From assembly GCA_039816705.1 (NCBI GenBank), contig JBCBXF010000088.1, forward strand, positions 1 through 11,860: a stretch of 11,860 nt of DNA, in the 5' to 3' direction. Of the stretch, positions 1 through 7,585 are shown piece by piece (position 1 is the stretch's first letter; every line of letters begins with the position of its first letter). The DNA is from CALHAX01 sp039816705 (GTDB lineage Bacteria > Pseudomonadota > Alphaproteobacteria > Rhizobiales > CALHAX01). The notes under the pieces were generated by a model that saw nothing but the letters and a program-made list of their open reading frames with translations, did not search any database and was not told where the DNA came from. A program made the translations under genes and the position numbers.

Positions 1-84
1 AAACGCCACTCTATACATATCTCCGTACTGGACGAGGCCCCGCCGCCCTTGCCGCCCTTATCAAATCAACCCACTGTCGACCGC

Positions 85-1389
85 ATGACCACTGAACCCG
101 AACGCCTTACCATCACGCCGGAGTTTGAGCGTGCCCTCGACGCCATAAAGCGCGAGCGCACGCATCTCTTCGTCACCGGCAAGGCCGGGACAGGCAAGTC
201 GACACTGCTCAAGATCCTCCGCGACACCGTCTCATCCCGTATGGCCGTCGTCGCCCCAACGGGCCTCGCGGCAGTCAACGTTGGCGGGCAGACCATCCAC
301 TCGCTCTTCACGCTCCCACCGAAACTGATCACGCCAGATCTCATCCGCTCGTCCCGCAACGCACGCCTGATCCGCAAGCTCGAGCTGCTTGTGATCGACG
401 AGATTTCCATGGTCCGTGCCGATCTGATGGACGCGATCGACAAATCTCTCCGCAAGACGCGCAACGCTCCGGAGATCCCATTCGGCGGTGTCCAGCTGAT
501 CATGTTTGGCGACCTCCATCAGCTGCCGCCCGTTGTCCAGCGCGGTGAGATCCAGCACTACTTTGAAGAGACCTACGGCGGACCGTACTTTTTCAACGCG
601 CCCGTGTTCAGCGAGATCGAAGTGCCGCGCATCGAGCTCTCCGAGGTATTCCGCCAGAGCGATGAACGCTTCGTCGATGTGCTGAATGCCGTTCGCGACG
701 GTGCGCCGGATGAATATGCCGTTGATGAATTGAACGGTCGGGTCTGTGACTTCCAGCAGCTCTCTCAACCGAGCAAAACCGTCGTCCTGACCACGACAAA
801 CCAAGCGGCGATGCAGATCAACCAGAGCTTTCTCTCCCGCCTCCCCGGTGAGACCGTTCAGGTCGAGGCCATCGTCTCCGGAGAGTTTTCTCAAGGTGCA
901 TTCCCGACCGAACAGGCACTTCACCTGAAAGAAGGCGCGCGCGTTATCATGCTGCGCAACGACAGCAAGGGCCGTTGGGTGAATGGCACGCTCGGCACCG
1001 TCAGCCAGATTGACGAAGACACGGTGTACGTCGAGATCAATGGCGAAGAATATGAGATCGAGGCCGAAACTTGGGAGAACGTGAATTATGCGTGGGACCA
1101 GAAGGCCGAAAAGATTGTCGAGAGCGTCGCCGGAAAATTTGTCCAGCTACCGCTGCGTCTCGCCTGGGCGCTCACGATCCACAAAGCGCAAGGCATGACG
1201 CTTGATCGCGTCCACATCGATTTTGGCCGCGGAACCTTCTCGCATGGCCAGGCGTACGTCGCGCTCTCACGCTGTCGCTCACTCTCAGGCCTGACGCTCG
1301 CCCGCCCGCTACGACGGAGTGACGTCATTTTCGATCCGGCGATCACAGAGTATCGCCGGACCTTCGAAGAACTTGCCAACGCGGCCTGA
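85..1389 (+). CDS. PIF1/RecD-like superfamily 1 DNA helicase (AAA ATPase)
   Basis: Probable ATP-dependent DNA helicase of the PIF1/RecD2-like branch of superfamily 1, 434 residues from the ATG at 85. Visible motifs in order: Walker A GKAGTGKST (about residues 32-40), Walker B VIDEISM (about 103-109), motif III GDLHQLPPV (about 142-150), an SEVFRQ segment (about 186-191), and C-terminal IHKAQGMT (about 365) and AYVALSRC (about 390), typical of the UvrD/PIF1 C-terminal ATPase lobe. It has no large N-terminal domain, so it is a compact stand-alone helicase. Family members unwind 5'-to-3' duplexes, R-loops or G-quadruplexes, but the substrate here is unknown. An in-frame TTG at 49 is an alternative start with a GAGG about 11 bases upstream, and the frame stays open to the left edge, so the true start is not certain. 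The gene converges on the VWA gene 55 bases downstream. Confidence 0.88.
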   Translation: MTTEPERLTITPEFERALDAIKRERTHLFVTGKAGTGKSTLLKILRDTVSSRMAVVAPTGLAAVNVGGQTIHSLFTLPPKLITPDLIRSSRNARLIRKLELLVIDEISMVRADLMDAIDKSLRKTRNAPEIPFGGVQLIMFGDLHQLPPVVQRGEIQHYFEETYGGPYFFNAPVFSEIEVPRIELSEVFRQSDERFVDVLNAVRDGAPDEYAVDELNGRVCDFQQLSQPSKTVVLTTTNQAAMQINQSFLSRLPGETVQVEAIVSGEFSQGAFPTEQALHLKEGARVIMLRNDSKGRWVNGTLGTVSQIDEDTVYVEINGEEYEIEAETWENVNYAWDQKAEKIVESVAGKFVQLPLRLAWALTIHKAQGMTLDRVHIDFGRGTFSHGQAYVALSRCRSLSGLTLARPLRRSDVIFDPAITEYRRTFEELANAA

Positions 1390-1444
1390 GCCCACCGGAT
1401 GGGCAATGCCTTTGACAGCGCCCATCAGCAAACGCGTTCGTCTC

Positions 1445-2821
1445 TTACTCTACTGAAGAGATGACGAAATCATCCGCGAAAATAATCGTGGTTTCGTTGC
1501 CACCCCAGGATCCAGCATTGAAAGCCGGTTGCCCGGGCGCACGCAGCACGACAATCTCATCTGTCGTGACAGAGGTTGGTGACTTCGCATTCGGCGTCCA
1601 CCCGTTCCAGTCGATCCGAGCTGAGAACTTACGACCACGACGCTGAAGCGTCAGGCGACCACCTTTCGTCTCGACATTTTTCAGCACCTTCACCATGTCG
1701 AAACTGCGTGGACAACAGGACCCGGTGGCAACCCGCACGCGCTGGTCGGCTTTCTTGCCTTTGATGATTTTGCGCACCCGCAGGATGAGCTCGTTGTTCG
1801 AGTTTCCCGACCGATAGACTTCCGCCGTCACCAAATTCTTCGGATCGGCATAGAGCCCAACCGTCAGATGCGCCTTCCTCGATTGCATCTCCCCGGTGAA
1901 GTTGACCGAGATATCAAAATCGCCGCGCGGTGCATCCTGCTTCAGGCGGAAGATATTGTTCGGCTTTCCATAGCCCGGCATTCCGGCCGCACCCGTCGAC
2001 GCCAACAGTTTGCCATCCTCGACGATATAGACCTCCGCGTCCTCGTTCAGCACCTCCCAGTTTTGGGAAAGTGTGCTGCCGGAGAAATCATCCTCGAAGA
2101 TCGCCGTAGCCTGCGGTTCGGGTTCTGGTTCGGGCTCCGGTTGCGAGACGACTTGGCGAAGCGCATCCGTCAGGCTGTCCGCATCGTTGGAAGCGATGTA
2201 AACGCCACCGGTGTTCTCTGCGAGGCAGGAAACCGCGGCACCTTGCGCTTTGCTGAGACCAAACCCCACAACATGCGCCGTAAACCCGGTGTTGGTCGAC
2301 TCAAGAGCGCGCGCCAACTGACACGGATCACCACCGCACGACTCGATCCCATCCGTGACAACCACCACCGTCGCGTCTCGGGAGCGATACTGCAGCGCGT
2401 CCGCCGCACGTTGCACGGTCGCAGCAAGCGGCGTTTTTCCCCGCGGCTGTAAACGGCGCACGGCATCCACAACAGCCCCGGCCGCACCAAGCTCGGGCGC
2501 AACCAATTGCTCGACATCGCTGCAATCACCCGTGCGTCGATGCCCATAGACCATCAGCCCGATTGCGCGCTCCGGCCCGATCTTCCCGAGCACGTCGGCA
2601 ACGCGTGCCTTCGCAATCGACATCTTTGTCTGGCCATTGATCTGTCCGCGCATCGAGCCGGACGCATCAATCACAAGCATGATTGCCTTGTCATCCTGAG
2701 CAACCGCTTTCGATGTGAACATGGGCAGCGTGGCACAACAAAGCGCCACAGTGGCCATGCGCAGTGGCGCCGAGACGGGTGACCAAAGTCGTTCAGGAAA
2801 TGAACGTGGGGAAACTTCCAT
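1445..2821 (-). CDS. Exported von Willebrand factor A domain protein with C-terminal beta-sandwich-like domain
   Basis: Likely secreted or periplasmic protein of 458 residues. The N-terminus has a basic stretch, a hydrophobic core (about residues 22-35) and a signal peptidase I-type site AVA|Q (about 39-42). A VWA domain follows (about 46-225) with the metal-ion-dependent adhesion site DASGS at 52-56, the supporting Thr in GKTP (about 130) and TDG (about 156-158). Paired cysteines around 162 and 167 could form a disulfide outside the cytoplasm. A PEPEPEPEP linker (228-236) leads to about 215 residues beginning DDFSGSTLSQNWEV, a pattern common at the start of concanavalin/LamG-like domains. 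That second assignment is by pattern only. VWA domains usually bind protein ligands through a divalent metal; the ligand here is unknown. I chose the ATG at 2821 because a GAGGA lies 5 bases upstream. Upstream in-frame starts (ATG 2869, TTG 2881) lack this. Stop is TAA. Confidence 0.88.
   Translation of the reverse strand: MEVSPRSFPERLWSPVSAPLRMATVALCCATLPMFTSKAVAQDDKAIMLVIDASGSMRGQINGQTKMSIAKARVADVLGKIGPERAIGLMVYGHRRTGDCSDVEQLVAPELGAAGAVVDAVRRLQPRGKTPLAATVQRAADALQYRSRDATVVVVTDGIESCGGDPCQLARALESTNTGFTAHVVGFGLSKAQGAAVSCLAENTGGVYIASNDADSLTDALRQVVSQPEPEPEPEPQATAIFEDDFSGSTLSQNWEVLNEDAEVYIVEDGKLLASTGAAGMPGYGKPNNIFRLKQDAPRGDFDISVNFTGEMQSRKAHLTVGLYADPKNLVTAEVYRSGNSNNELILRVRKIIKGKKADQRVRVATGSCCPRSFDMVKVLKNVETKGGRLTLQRRGRKFSARIDWNGWTPNAKSPTSVTTDEIVVLRAPGQPAFNAGSWGGNETTIIFADDFVISSVE
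2114..2140 (-). repeat. Imperfect hexanucleotide repeat encoding a Pro-Glu linker
   Basis: Nine codons alternating Pro and Glu (PEPEPEPEP) in the VWA gene. Codons vary (CCG, CCC, CCA; GAG, GAA), so the array is imperfect. It probably forms an extended, rigid spacer between the VWA domain and the C-terminal domain, and it could change length by slippage. Confidence 0.7.
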
Positions 2822-2826
2822 GGTGA

Positions 2827-2832
2827 TCCTCT
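2827..2832 (-). promoter_or_regulatory. Ribosome binding site of the VWA gene
   Basis: On the minus strand AGAGGA stands 5 bases before the ATG at 2821. It decides the start against longer in-frame options and places the signal peptide near the N-terminus. Confidence 0.65.
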
Positions 2833-3001
2833 TCAAAACTGACCAAGAGCGTTGGGGTCGTAGTTGCATCAAATGAACCAATTGGAACTGACAGACGCGA
2901 TGCGCAGCGTAACGGATCGGTCAAAAAAGAAACCCGCGCACAATGTCCGGCTTGCGTGCGCTGCCACCGCAAGATGTATACGCTGGTGGTACGCGTCCTG
3001 C

Positions 3002-3006
3002 GGGAG
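3002..3006 (+). promoter_or_regulatory. Ribosome binding site of the GNAT gene
   Basis: GGGAG lies 6 bases before the ATG at 3013. It supports that start over the in-frame GTG at 2956, which would add 19 residues unlike a GNAT N-terminus. Confidence 0.6.
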
Positions 3007-3012
3007 CTGGTC

Positions 3013-3540
3013 ATGAAACGCGCACTGCCGACACACCTCCACGTCCGCCCCGGCAAGCCGAACGATGCCGGGGCGCTCGCCACGGTTTTTGCGCAAACCT
3101 GGAGCGCCACATACCAGGGTATTCTGAACGATGTCGGCATTCGACGCCTGCTGGTGACGCGCCGCGCCACATATTGGCATCGCTTCCTGAGCCATAGCGA
3201 TGGTCTGCTTGTCGCCCTCAACGGTGATGAAATCGTTGGCTACGTCACATTCGGCCCTGCTCGCACACAGCCCGACGGGTGGGACCCAGGACCCGCTGGC
3301 GAGATTTACGAACTCTACGTCGCACCCCTTCATCAGGGCAGCGGCCACGGGGGGCGACTGTTTGCTGCGGCGCGGGCAGAACTTGCGAAAGACGGTCGAC
3401 ACCGCCTCCTCGTCTGGGCTCTCTCGGAAAACACGATCGCCGAAGACTTCTACCTCGGACGCGGCGGCAACATCGTCGCCACGGGCAAGCAGCGTTCCGG
3501 CAATCGTATGTGCCCGACAACAGCGTTCATCTTCACCTGA
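3013..3540 (+). CDS. GNAT family N-acetyltransferase
   Basis: Predicted acetyl-CoA-dependent N-acetyltransferase of 175 residues, a normal single-domain GNAT length. The N-terminal strand and helix begin LHVRPGKPNDAGALATVF (about residues 9-26), the usual start of the fold. The motif A region EIYELYVAPLHQGSGHGGRL (about 97-116) carries the Q-x-x-G-x-G pyrophosphate-binding loop for acetyl-CoA. A later ENTIAEDFYLGRGG segment (about 139-152) matches the motif B helix with its aromatic residue. The N-terminal WSATYQGI stretch is common in GNATs annotated as amino-group acetyltransferases of small molecules, but the substrate cannot be read from the sequence. It is codirectional with dapB 88 bases downstream and might share a transcript. 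No link to lysine synthesis is implied. Confidence 0.87.
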   Translation: MKRALPTHLHVRPGKPNDAGALATVFAQTWSATYQGILNDVGIRRLLVTRRATYWHRFLSHSDGLLVALNGDEIVGYVTFGPARTQPDGWDPGPAGEIYELYVAPLHQGSGHGGRLFAAARAELAKDGRHRLLVWALSENTIAEDFYLGRGGNIVATGKQRSGNRMCPTTAFIFT

Positions 3541-3628
3541 TCGCACCTCAACATCAGGTCGCAACGCCGCGCGTTTTGCGCTAACCCACGCCCGCAACGC
3601 GCAACCGCGAGCGAGCATCAAAACCACC

Positions 3629-4456
3629 ATGTCTGACATGAAAATCGCAATCATGGGCGCCGCCGGGAGGATGGGGCGAACCCTCGTGCAAGCCGTCAAT
3701 GCATCAGACGGATGCGTCGTTGCGGGAGCGACCGAACCGGAAGGTTCACCCCACATCGGCTCTGATGTCGGTGAACTGGCAGACCTCGGTCCATTGGGGA
3801 TCGAGATCGTTGCTGACCCACTTGAGCTCTTCACGCAGGTCGACGGCGTGATCGATTTCACAACGCCTGGTGCAACATGCGATTTCGCGGCACTCGCAGC
3901 ACAAGCGCGGATCGTTCACGTGATCGGCACGACCGGCTGCGACGCCGCACATGACGCAAAACTCCAAGCCGCCGCCCGCCATGCCACTATCGTCAAAGCC
4001 GGAAACATGAGCCTTGGCGTCAATCTGCTCACCGCGATCACACGCAAGGTGGCCACCGCGCTGGGCAGCGACTTCGACATCGAAGTTCTGGAAATGCATC
4101 ACCGCCACAAAGTTGATGCACCATCGGGAACGGCCCTCATGCTTGGTGAAGCTGCCGCAGCAGGCCGAAACATCAACCTCGACACCGATGCGATCCGCAC
4201 CCGCGACGGGCAGACCGGTGCACGACCTGAAAATGCCATTGGCTTCGCCACATTGCGCGGCGGCAGCGTCATCGGGGAGCATTCCGTGATTTTCGCCGGC
4301 CCTGATGAGCGCATCGAGCTCACACACAAGGCCGAAAACCGCCAGATCTTTGCCAATGGCGCCGTGAAGGCGGCACTGTGGGCGCGTGGCCGCAAGCCAG
4401 GATTTTATTCCATGCTGGACGTCCTTGGCCTCGGTGACGAGTTCGACACAAAATGA
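3629..4456 (+). CDS. dapB: 4-hydroxy-tetrahydrodipicolinate reductase
   Basis: DapB reduces the DapA product with NAD(P)H to tetrahydrodipicolinate, in the cytoplasmic branch leading to diaminopimelate for peptidoglycan and to lysine. The protein has 275 residues, typical of the family. The Rossmann loop GAAGRMG is at residues 10-16, DFTTPGA at 76-82 and GTTG at 100-103. The catalytic signature EMHHRHKVDAPSGTA is at 155-169, with the proton-donor His pair at 157/158 and the Lys at 161. The C-terminal GEHSVIFAG and HKAENR segments complete the dimerisation/substrate domain. I chose the ATG at 3629; a second ATG at 3638 (MKIAIMG) is equally close to the nucleotide fold. Neither has a strong Shine-Dalgarno. 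Longer in-frame sequence upstream overlaps the acetyltransferase gene and is not coding. The stop overlaps the gpmI start in ATGA. Confidence 0.97.
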   Translation: MSDMKIAIMGAAGRMGRTLVQAVNASDGCVVAGATEPEGSPHIGSDVGELADLGPLGIEIVADPLELFTQVDGVIDFTTPGATCDFAALAAQARIVHVIGTTGCDAAHDAKLQAAARHATIVKAGNMSLGVNLLTAITRKVATALGSDFDIEVLEMHHRHKVDAPSGTALMLGEAAAAGRNINLDTDAIRTRDGQTGARPENAIGFATLRGGSVIGEHSVIFAGPDERIELTHKAENRQIFANGAVKAALWARGRKPGFYSMLDVLGLGDEFDTK

Positions 4457-6009
4457 ACCGCTCTGAAAAGGGGCCTGTTGTCCTGTGCATCCTTGATGGA
4501 TGGGGCAAACGCGCCGAGACCGATGCCAACGCGATCGCGCAGGCCCAGACCCCAACCTGGGACCGGATGTGCGCAACCTATCCAACCGGCGAAATGGTCT
4601 GCCACGGCGAGGACGTCGGTCTCCCCGAAGATCAGATGGGGAACTCCGAGGTCGGGCACCTCAATCTGGGTGCCGGTCGTATCGTCTGGCAGGATTTACC
4701 GCGCATCAACACGGCCATTGCCGATGGCAGCCTCGCACAGAATACCAACCTGCGCACCTTCATCGAAAAACTCCGAACATCAGGCGGTGCCTGTCATCTC
4801 GTCGGTCTCATGTCACCGGGCGGCGTCCATGCCCATCAGGCGCATGCGTTTGCTCTCGCGAAGATCGTTTCGCGTGCAGGGGTGCCCGTGCGTATCCATG
4901 CCTTCACTGATGGACGCGATACGGCCCCGGCGAGCGCCGCCGATGACATGACGCGGCTTGATGCCAACATCGCCGACCTACCGGACACACGGATCGCATC
5001 CGTCTGCGGGCGCTACTTCGCCATGGACCGGGACAATCGCTGGGACCGCGTCATCAAGGCCTACGATTTGATCTGCGACGCAATCGGTGTGGAGGCGGTT
5101 GACGCCCGGGATGCCGTCGAAGCGAGCTACGCCGCCGGTATCACCGATGAGTTCATCGAACCGGTCGTGATCACGCCAAAGGCACCAATAGAGGATCGCG
5201 ACGGTCTTCTCTTCATCAATTTTCGTGCAGACCGCGCCCGTCAACTGTTGGATGCGTTCCTGAGACCCGACTTCGAGGGGTTTCCACGACGCCGAAGAGT
5301 GAAGCTGACCGCCGCGCTTGGCATGGTATCGTATTCAACGACCCTCGACGCGCAACTTCCGGCGATTTTCCCCCCTGACCACCTTTCCGCAACTCTCGGC
5401 GAAACAATTTCTGCAGCCGGCAGGAGCCAGCTTCGTCTCGCCGAGACCGAAAAATATCCGCACGTCACATTTTTCTTCAACGGTGGGCGCGAAACGCCAT
5501 TCCCGCAGGAGGATCGCATCTTGGCACCCTCGCCGCAGGTCGCAACCTATGACCTAGCGCCGGAAATGTCGGCGAAGGATATCACCCGCCACCTCGTTGA
5601 AAGCCTCCGCCTGCGCCGTCACGACGCGATCATCGTCAACTTTGCAAACGGAGACATGGTCGGCCACACCGGCAAGCTCGACGCCGCGATCACCGCCTGC
5701 GCGACGGTCGATCAGTGCCTGACGGAAATCGAGCACGCAGTTCTGGAGGCGAATGGCGCCATGCTGGTCACCGCCGACCACGGAAACTGCGAAATGATGA
5801 TCGACCCGAAAACCGGCGAACCGCACACCGCCCATACGTTGAATCCGGTGTCGACGGTGCTCGTGTCCACCAATACGCCTGGTGTTTCCCTCCGCAATGG
5901 CCGCCTCGCAGACGTTGCCCCGACTATTCTCGACCTTCTCGGCATTCCACAGCCGCCGGAGATGACAGGGGAAACGCTGTGCGTGCGGCGGCAAGCCTCC
6001 CTCGCCTGA
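4453..6009 (+). CDS. gpmI: 2,3-bisphosphoglycerate-independent phosphoglycerate mutase
   Basis: Interconverts 3-phosphoglycerate and 2-phosphoglycerate in glycolysis/gluconeogenesis through a phosphoserine intermediate, using two Mn ions. At 518 residues it matches the family (about 510). Key residues are visible: Asp15 in LCILDGWG, nucleophile Ser65 in QMGNSEVGH, GRDTAP (about 154-159), GRYFAMDRDNRWDR (about 186-199), the substrate-binding NFRADR (about 256-261), Asp401 and His405 in NGDMVGHTG, Asp442 and His443 in TADHGN, and the PHTAHT segment (about 457-462). The protein belongs to the alkaline phosphatase superfamily and is unrelated to cofactor-dependent GpmA. The start overlaps the dapB stop by 4 bases, with no obvious Shine-Dalgarno, which suggests translation by reinitiation. 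The stop lies only 7 bases from the end of the convergent Ada-like gene, with no terminator between them. Confidence 0.97.
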   Translation: MNRSEKGPVVLCILDGWGKRAETDANAIAQAQTPTWDRMCATYPTGEMVCHGEDVGLPEDQMGNSEVGHLNLGAGRIVWQDLPRINTAIADGSLAQNTNLRTFIEKLRTSGGACHLVGLMSPGGVHAHQAHAFALAKIVSRAGVPVRIHAFTDGRDTAPASAADDMTRLDANIADLPDTRIASVCGRYFAMDRDNRWDRVIKAYDLICDAIGVEAVDARDAVEASYAAGITDEFIEPVVITPKAPIEDRDGLLFINFRADRARQLLDAFLRPDFEGFPRRRRVKLTAALGMVSYSTTLDAQLPAIFPPDHLSATLGETISAAGRSQLRLAETEKYPHVTFFFNGGRETPFPQEDRILAPSPQVATYDLAPEMSAKDITRHLVESLRLRRHDAIIVNFANGDMVGHTGKLDAAITACATVDQCLTEIEHAVLEANGAMLVTADHGNCEMMIDPKTGEPHTAHTLNPVSTVLVSTNTPGVSLRNGRLADVAPTILDLLGIPQPPEMTGETLCVRRQASLA

Positions 6010-6016
6010 AGGCGAT

Positions 6017-6925
6017 CTACGACGGCGCACGATCGACCATCCGGCCCCGCTCCCAACCAATGATCGCCTGTTTGCGCGTAATTCCCCAGTGATAGCCACC
6101 GAGACTGCCATCCTTCCGCATCGCCCGATGACATGGCACGACGAAGGAGATGGGGTTGCGCCCCACAGCACTGCCAACGGCCCGCGACGCACCGTGCCGC
6201 CCCACGTGATCGGCAATGTCCGAGTAGCTGACGGCACGACCCGCCGGAATTTTAAGCAGCGCCCGCCAGACGTCGATTTCGAAGTCTGAACCAATCAGAA
6301 CCAGTTTGATCGGACGCGCTGTGTCCCATTTCTCAACATCAAAAATCTGCCGCACAACCACCTCGGTAGCGGCGCCGTCCGCCACATAATCCGCGGCCGG
6401 CCAGCGCTGCGTCATATCGGCGAGTGCAGTCTCTTCGTTGTCCTCCGCATCACAGAACGCCAGCCCGCAAAGCCCGCGCTCGGTCATCATGGCAAGCACA
6501 CGACCAAATGGGCATACGTGAAATCCATAGCGGATGGTGAGTCCATCGCCGCGCCGCTTGTAATCTCCGGGCGTCATCGCTTCATGATCGACGAACAGAT
6601 CATGCAGTCGCCCGGCACCCGAGAGCCCGACCTCGTGGGCTGTCTCGAGCAGACTGGCCGAGCTGCGAAGCATATCGCGCGCATGGTCGATCGTGATGAC
6701 CTGCACGAACTCCTTTGGGCTCAACCCGGCCCAGCGCTTGAACAGCTTCTGGCAATGACCGGCACTCAGCCCCATCACCTGCGCCAGTGCATCAAGATCA
6801 GGGTGGTCGCGCCAGTTCTCATGGAGAAAAGACACCCCTCTGCGAACGCGGTCGTAATCTCCGACCGATTTCTCATCCGCAGCTGTCGCGGCATACGCGA
6901 TATCGATCTGTTCTAGCGCTGCCAT
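6017..6925 (-). CDS. Ada-like AraC-family HTH / methylated-DNA-[protein]-cysteine S-methyltransferase
   Basis: Fusion of an AraC-type DNA-binding domain and an O6-alkylguanine-DNA alkyltransferase, 302 residues. Residues about 25-125 form the AraC region, with two helix-turn-helix units around LDALAQVMGLSAGHCQKLFK and LLETAHEVGLSGAGRLHDLF. Residues about 130-205 match the N-terminal ribonuclease H-like part of the alkyltransferase. Residues about 213-296 hold the active-site signature VVPCHRAMR with nucleophile Cys265, plus a GRAVSYSDIA helix and the Asn-containing VGRNP turn. The enzyme transfers the alkyl group to its own cysteine in a suicide reaction. The N-terminal zinc domain of E. coli Ada (methylphosphotriester sensing) is absent, since the protein starts just before the AraC domain. 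The ATG at 6925 has a perfect AGGAGGT 9 bases upstream, so this is the true start and not a truncation. DUF2244 lies upstream on the same strand. Confidence 0.93.
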   Translation of the reverse strand: MAALEQIDIAYAATAADEKSVGDYDRVRRGVSFLHENWRDHPDLDALAQVMGLSAGHCQKLFKRWAGLSPKEFVQVITIDHARDMLRSSASLLETAHEVGLSGAGRLHDLFVDHEAMTPGDYKRRGDGLTIRYGFHVCPFGRVLAMMTERGLCGLAFCDAEDNEETALADMTQRWPAADYVADGAATEVVVRQIFDVEKWDTARPIKLVLIGSDFEIDVWRALLKIPAGRAVSYSDIADHVGRHGASRAVGSAVGRNPISFVVPCHRAMRKDGSLGGYHWGITRKQAIIGWERGRMVDRAPS

Positions 6926-6934
6926 GATCCCGAT

Positions 6935-6941
6935 ACCTCCT
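6935..6941 (-). promoter_or_regulatory. Strong ribosome binding site of the Ada-like gene
   Basis: Minus-strand AGGAGGT, 9 bases before the ATG at 6925. It fixes the start and shows that the short N-terminus is native. The remaining roughly 86 bases back to the DUF2244 stop show a TAATCT (minus strand, near 6962) that could be a -10, without a clear -35. Confidence 0.75.
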
Positions 6942-7027
6942 GTTCCCCGTCGAGACAGAAGATTACGCCACGACCGACCCGCCCGGCGACCCGAAACCTG
7001 TTGCCAGAGCCAACGATGCAGGGGTGA

Positions 7028-7543
7028 TCAAACGGGGGCCGGACGGCTGTTACGAAACGCGGCAAGCGCATGGGACAAGGCCTCGGCGAACGATCGCTTC
7101 TCATCATCTGTTAGATGACGCCCAAGCGGATACTCGTTCCCATAAATCCGCAGCACGAGCCGAGCACGTTCCTGGCTCAACTCCTCAAGCCCGACACGCA
7201 CCCAATAAGCCGGAAGCCGCGCCGTACGGACACGCCCACTTGCCAGCATTTCGCTCACAACGAGCTCCGTCCCCATCAGCGTCACGCGCTCATGTTGACG
7301 CGCCGCACGATAATTGAGCTTGAACGCGCCATAGATAAGAAGGGCGTCGAGGCCGAAGAACCCGAAGACCGGCCAAGCTCCAAGCGCCGTGAAATAAAGC
7401 CCCGCCGCGAACGACACAACGCTGATGATCGCCATCAGAATGAGGAACCCGCGTGGACCCAGCGACCGGTTCGCCGTCAGCACGGCGTCGAATTCAGGTC
7501 GATGCTCCGCCGTTTGCGGCGTATGAGGTGCAGTCTCGGACAT
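7028..7543 (-). CDS. DUF2244 family integral membrane protein
   Basis: Protein of 171 residues of unknown function, recognised by the DUF2244 pattern: a short polar N-terminus (FDAVLTANRSLGPRGF, about residues 18-33), two close transmembrane segments (about 33-53 and 56-75) joined by the GAWPVFGFFGLD motif, then NYRAAR and a cytoplasmic beta-rich domain containing ELVVSE, the WVRV motif and YPLGRHL (about 134-140). It ends in a helix, FAEALSHALAAF. This family is widespread in alphaproteobacteria and, as I recall, often sits next to nth; its biochemical role is not known to me. The gene is divergent from nth across 42 bases and lies upstream of the Ada-like gene with a 102-base gap, so cotranscription with that repair gene is possible but not shown. 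Its own Shine-Dalgarno is weak. Confidence 0.88.
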   Translation of the reverse strand: MSETAPHTPQTAEHRPEFDAVLTANRSLGPRGFLILMAIISVVSFAAGLYFTALGAWPVFGFFGLDALLIYGAFKLNYRAARQHERVTLMGTELVVSEMLASGRVRTARLPAYWVRVGLEELSQERARLVLRIYGNEYPLGRHLTDDEKRSFAEALSHALAAFRNSRPAPV

Positions 7544-7576
7544 TCCGGCAACTTACTGTCCCCCCGTCGAAACCGC

Positions 7577-7581
7577 GAGGA
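7577..7581 (+). promoter_or_regulatory. Ribosome binding site of nth
   Basis: GAGGA, 4 bases before the ATG at 7586. It fixes the nth start. The open frame upstream of it runs antisense through the DUF2244 gene and is not real coding sequence. Confidence 0.6.
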
Positions 7582-7585
7582 ACCG

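Larger units (their letters stand above)
2822..3012. other. Intergenic region between divergent VWA and acetyltransferase genes
   Basis: A 191-base region that must hold the start signals of two divergent genes. On the minus strand a TTGACC box (2925-2930) resembles a -35 element but has no convincing -10 at the right spacing. On the plus strand TTGCGT (2952-2957) and TATACG (2977-2982) are 19 bases apart and could form a weak promoter for the acetyltransferase. A CCAATTGG palindrome sits at 2878-2885. None of these is firm. Confidence 0.35.

Noticed and set aside
1390..1404. Short hairpin (GCCCA/TGGGC) right after the helicase stop
   Set aside because: Only a 5-base stem with no T-run on either strand; not enough to call a terminator for the convergent genes.
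1868..2452. Plus-strand open frame inside the VWA gene
   Set aside because: Antisense shadow of a gene with a signal peptide and an intact VWA metal site.
3200..3628. In-frame upstream extension of dapB
   Set aside because: It overlaps the acetyltransferase gene in another frame and adds 143 residues that no DapB has.
2869..3861. 330-codon minus-strand open frame across the acetyltransferase and the start of dapB
   Set aside because: Antisense to two genes with clear family motifs; no recognisable protein and no start signal.
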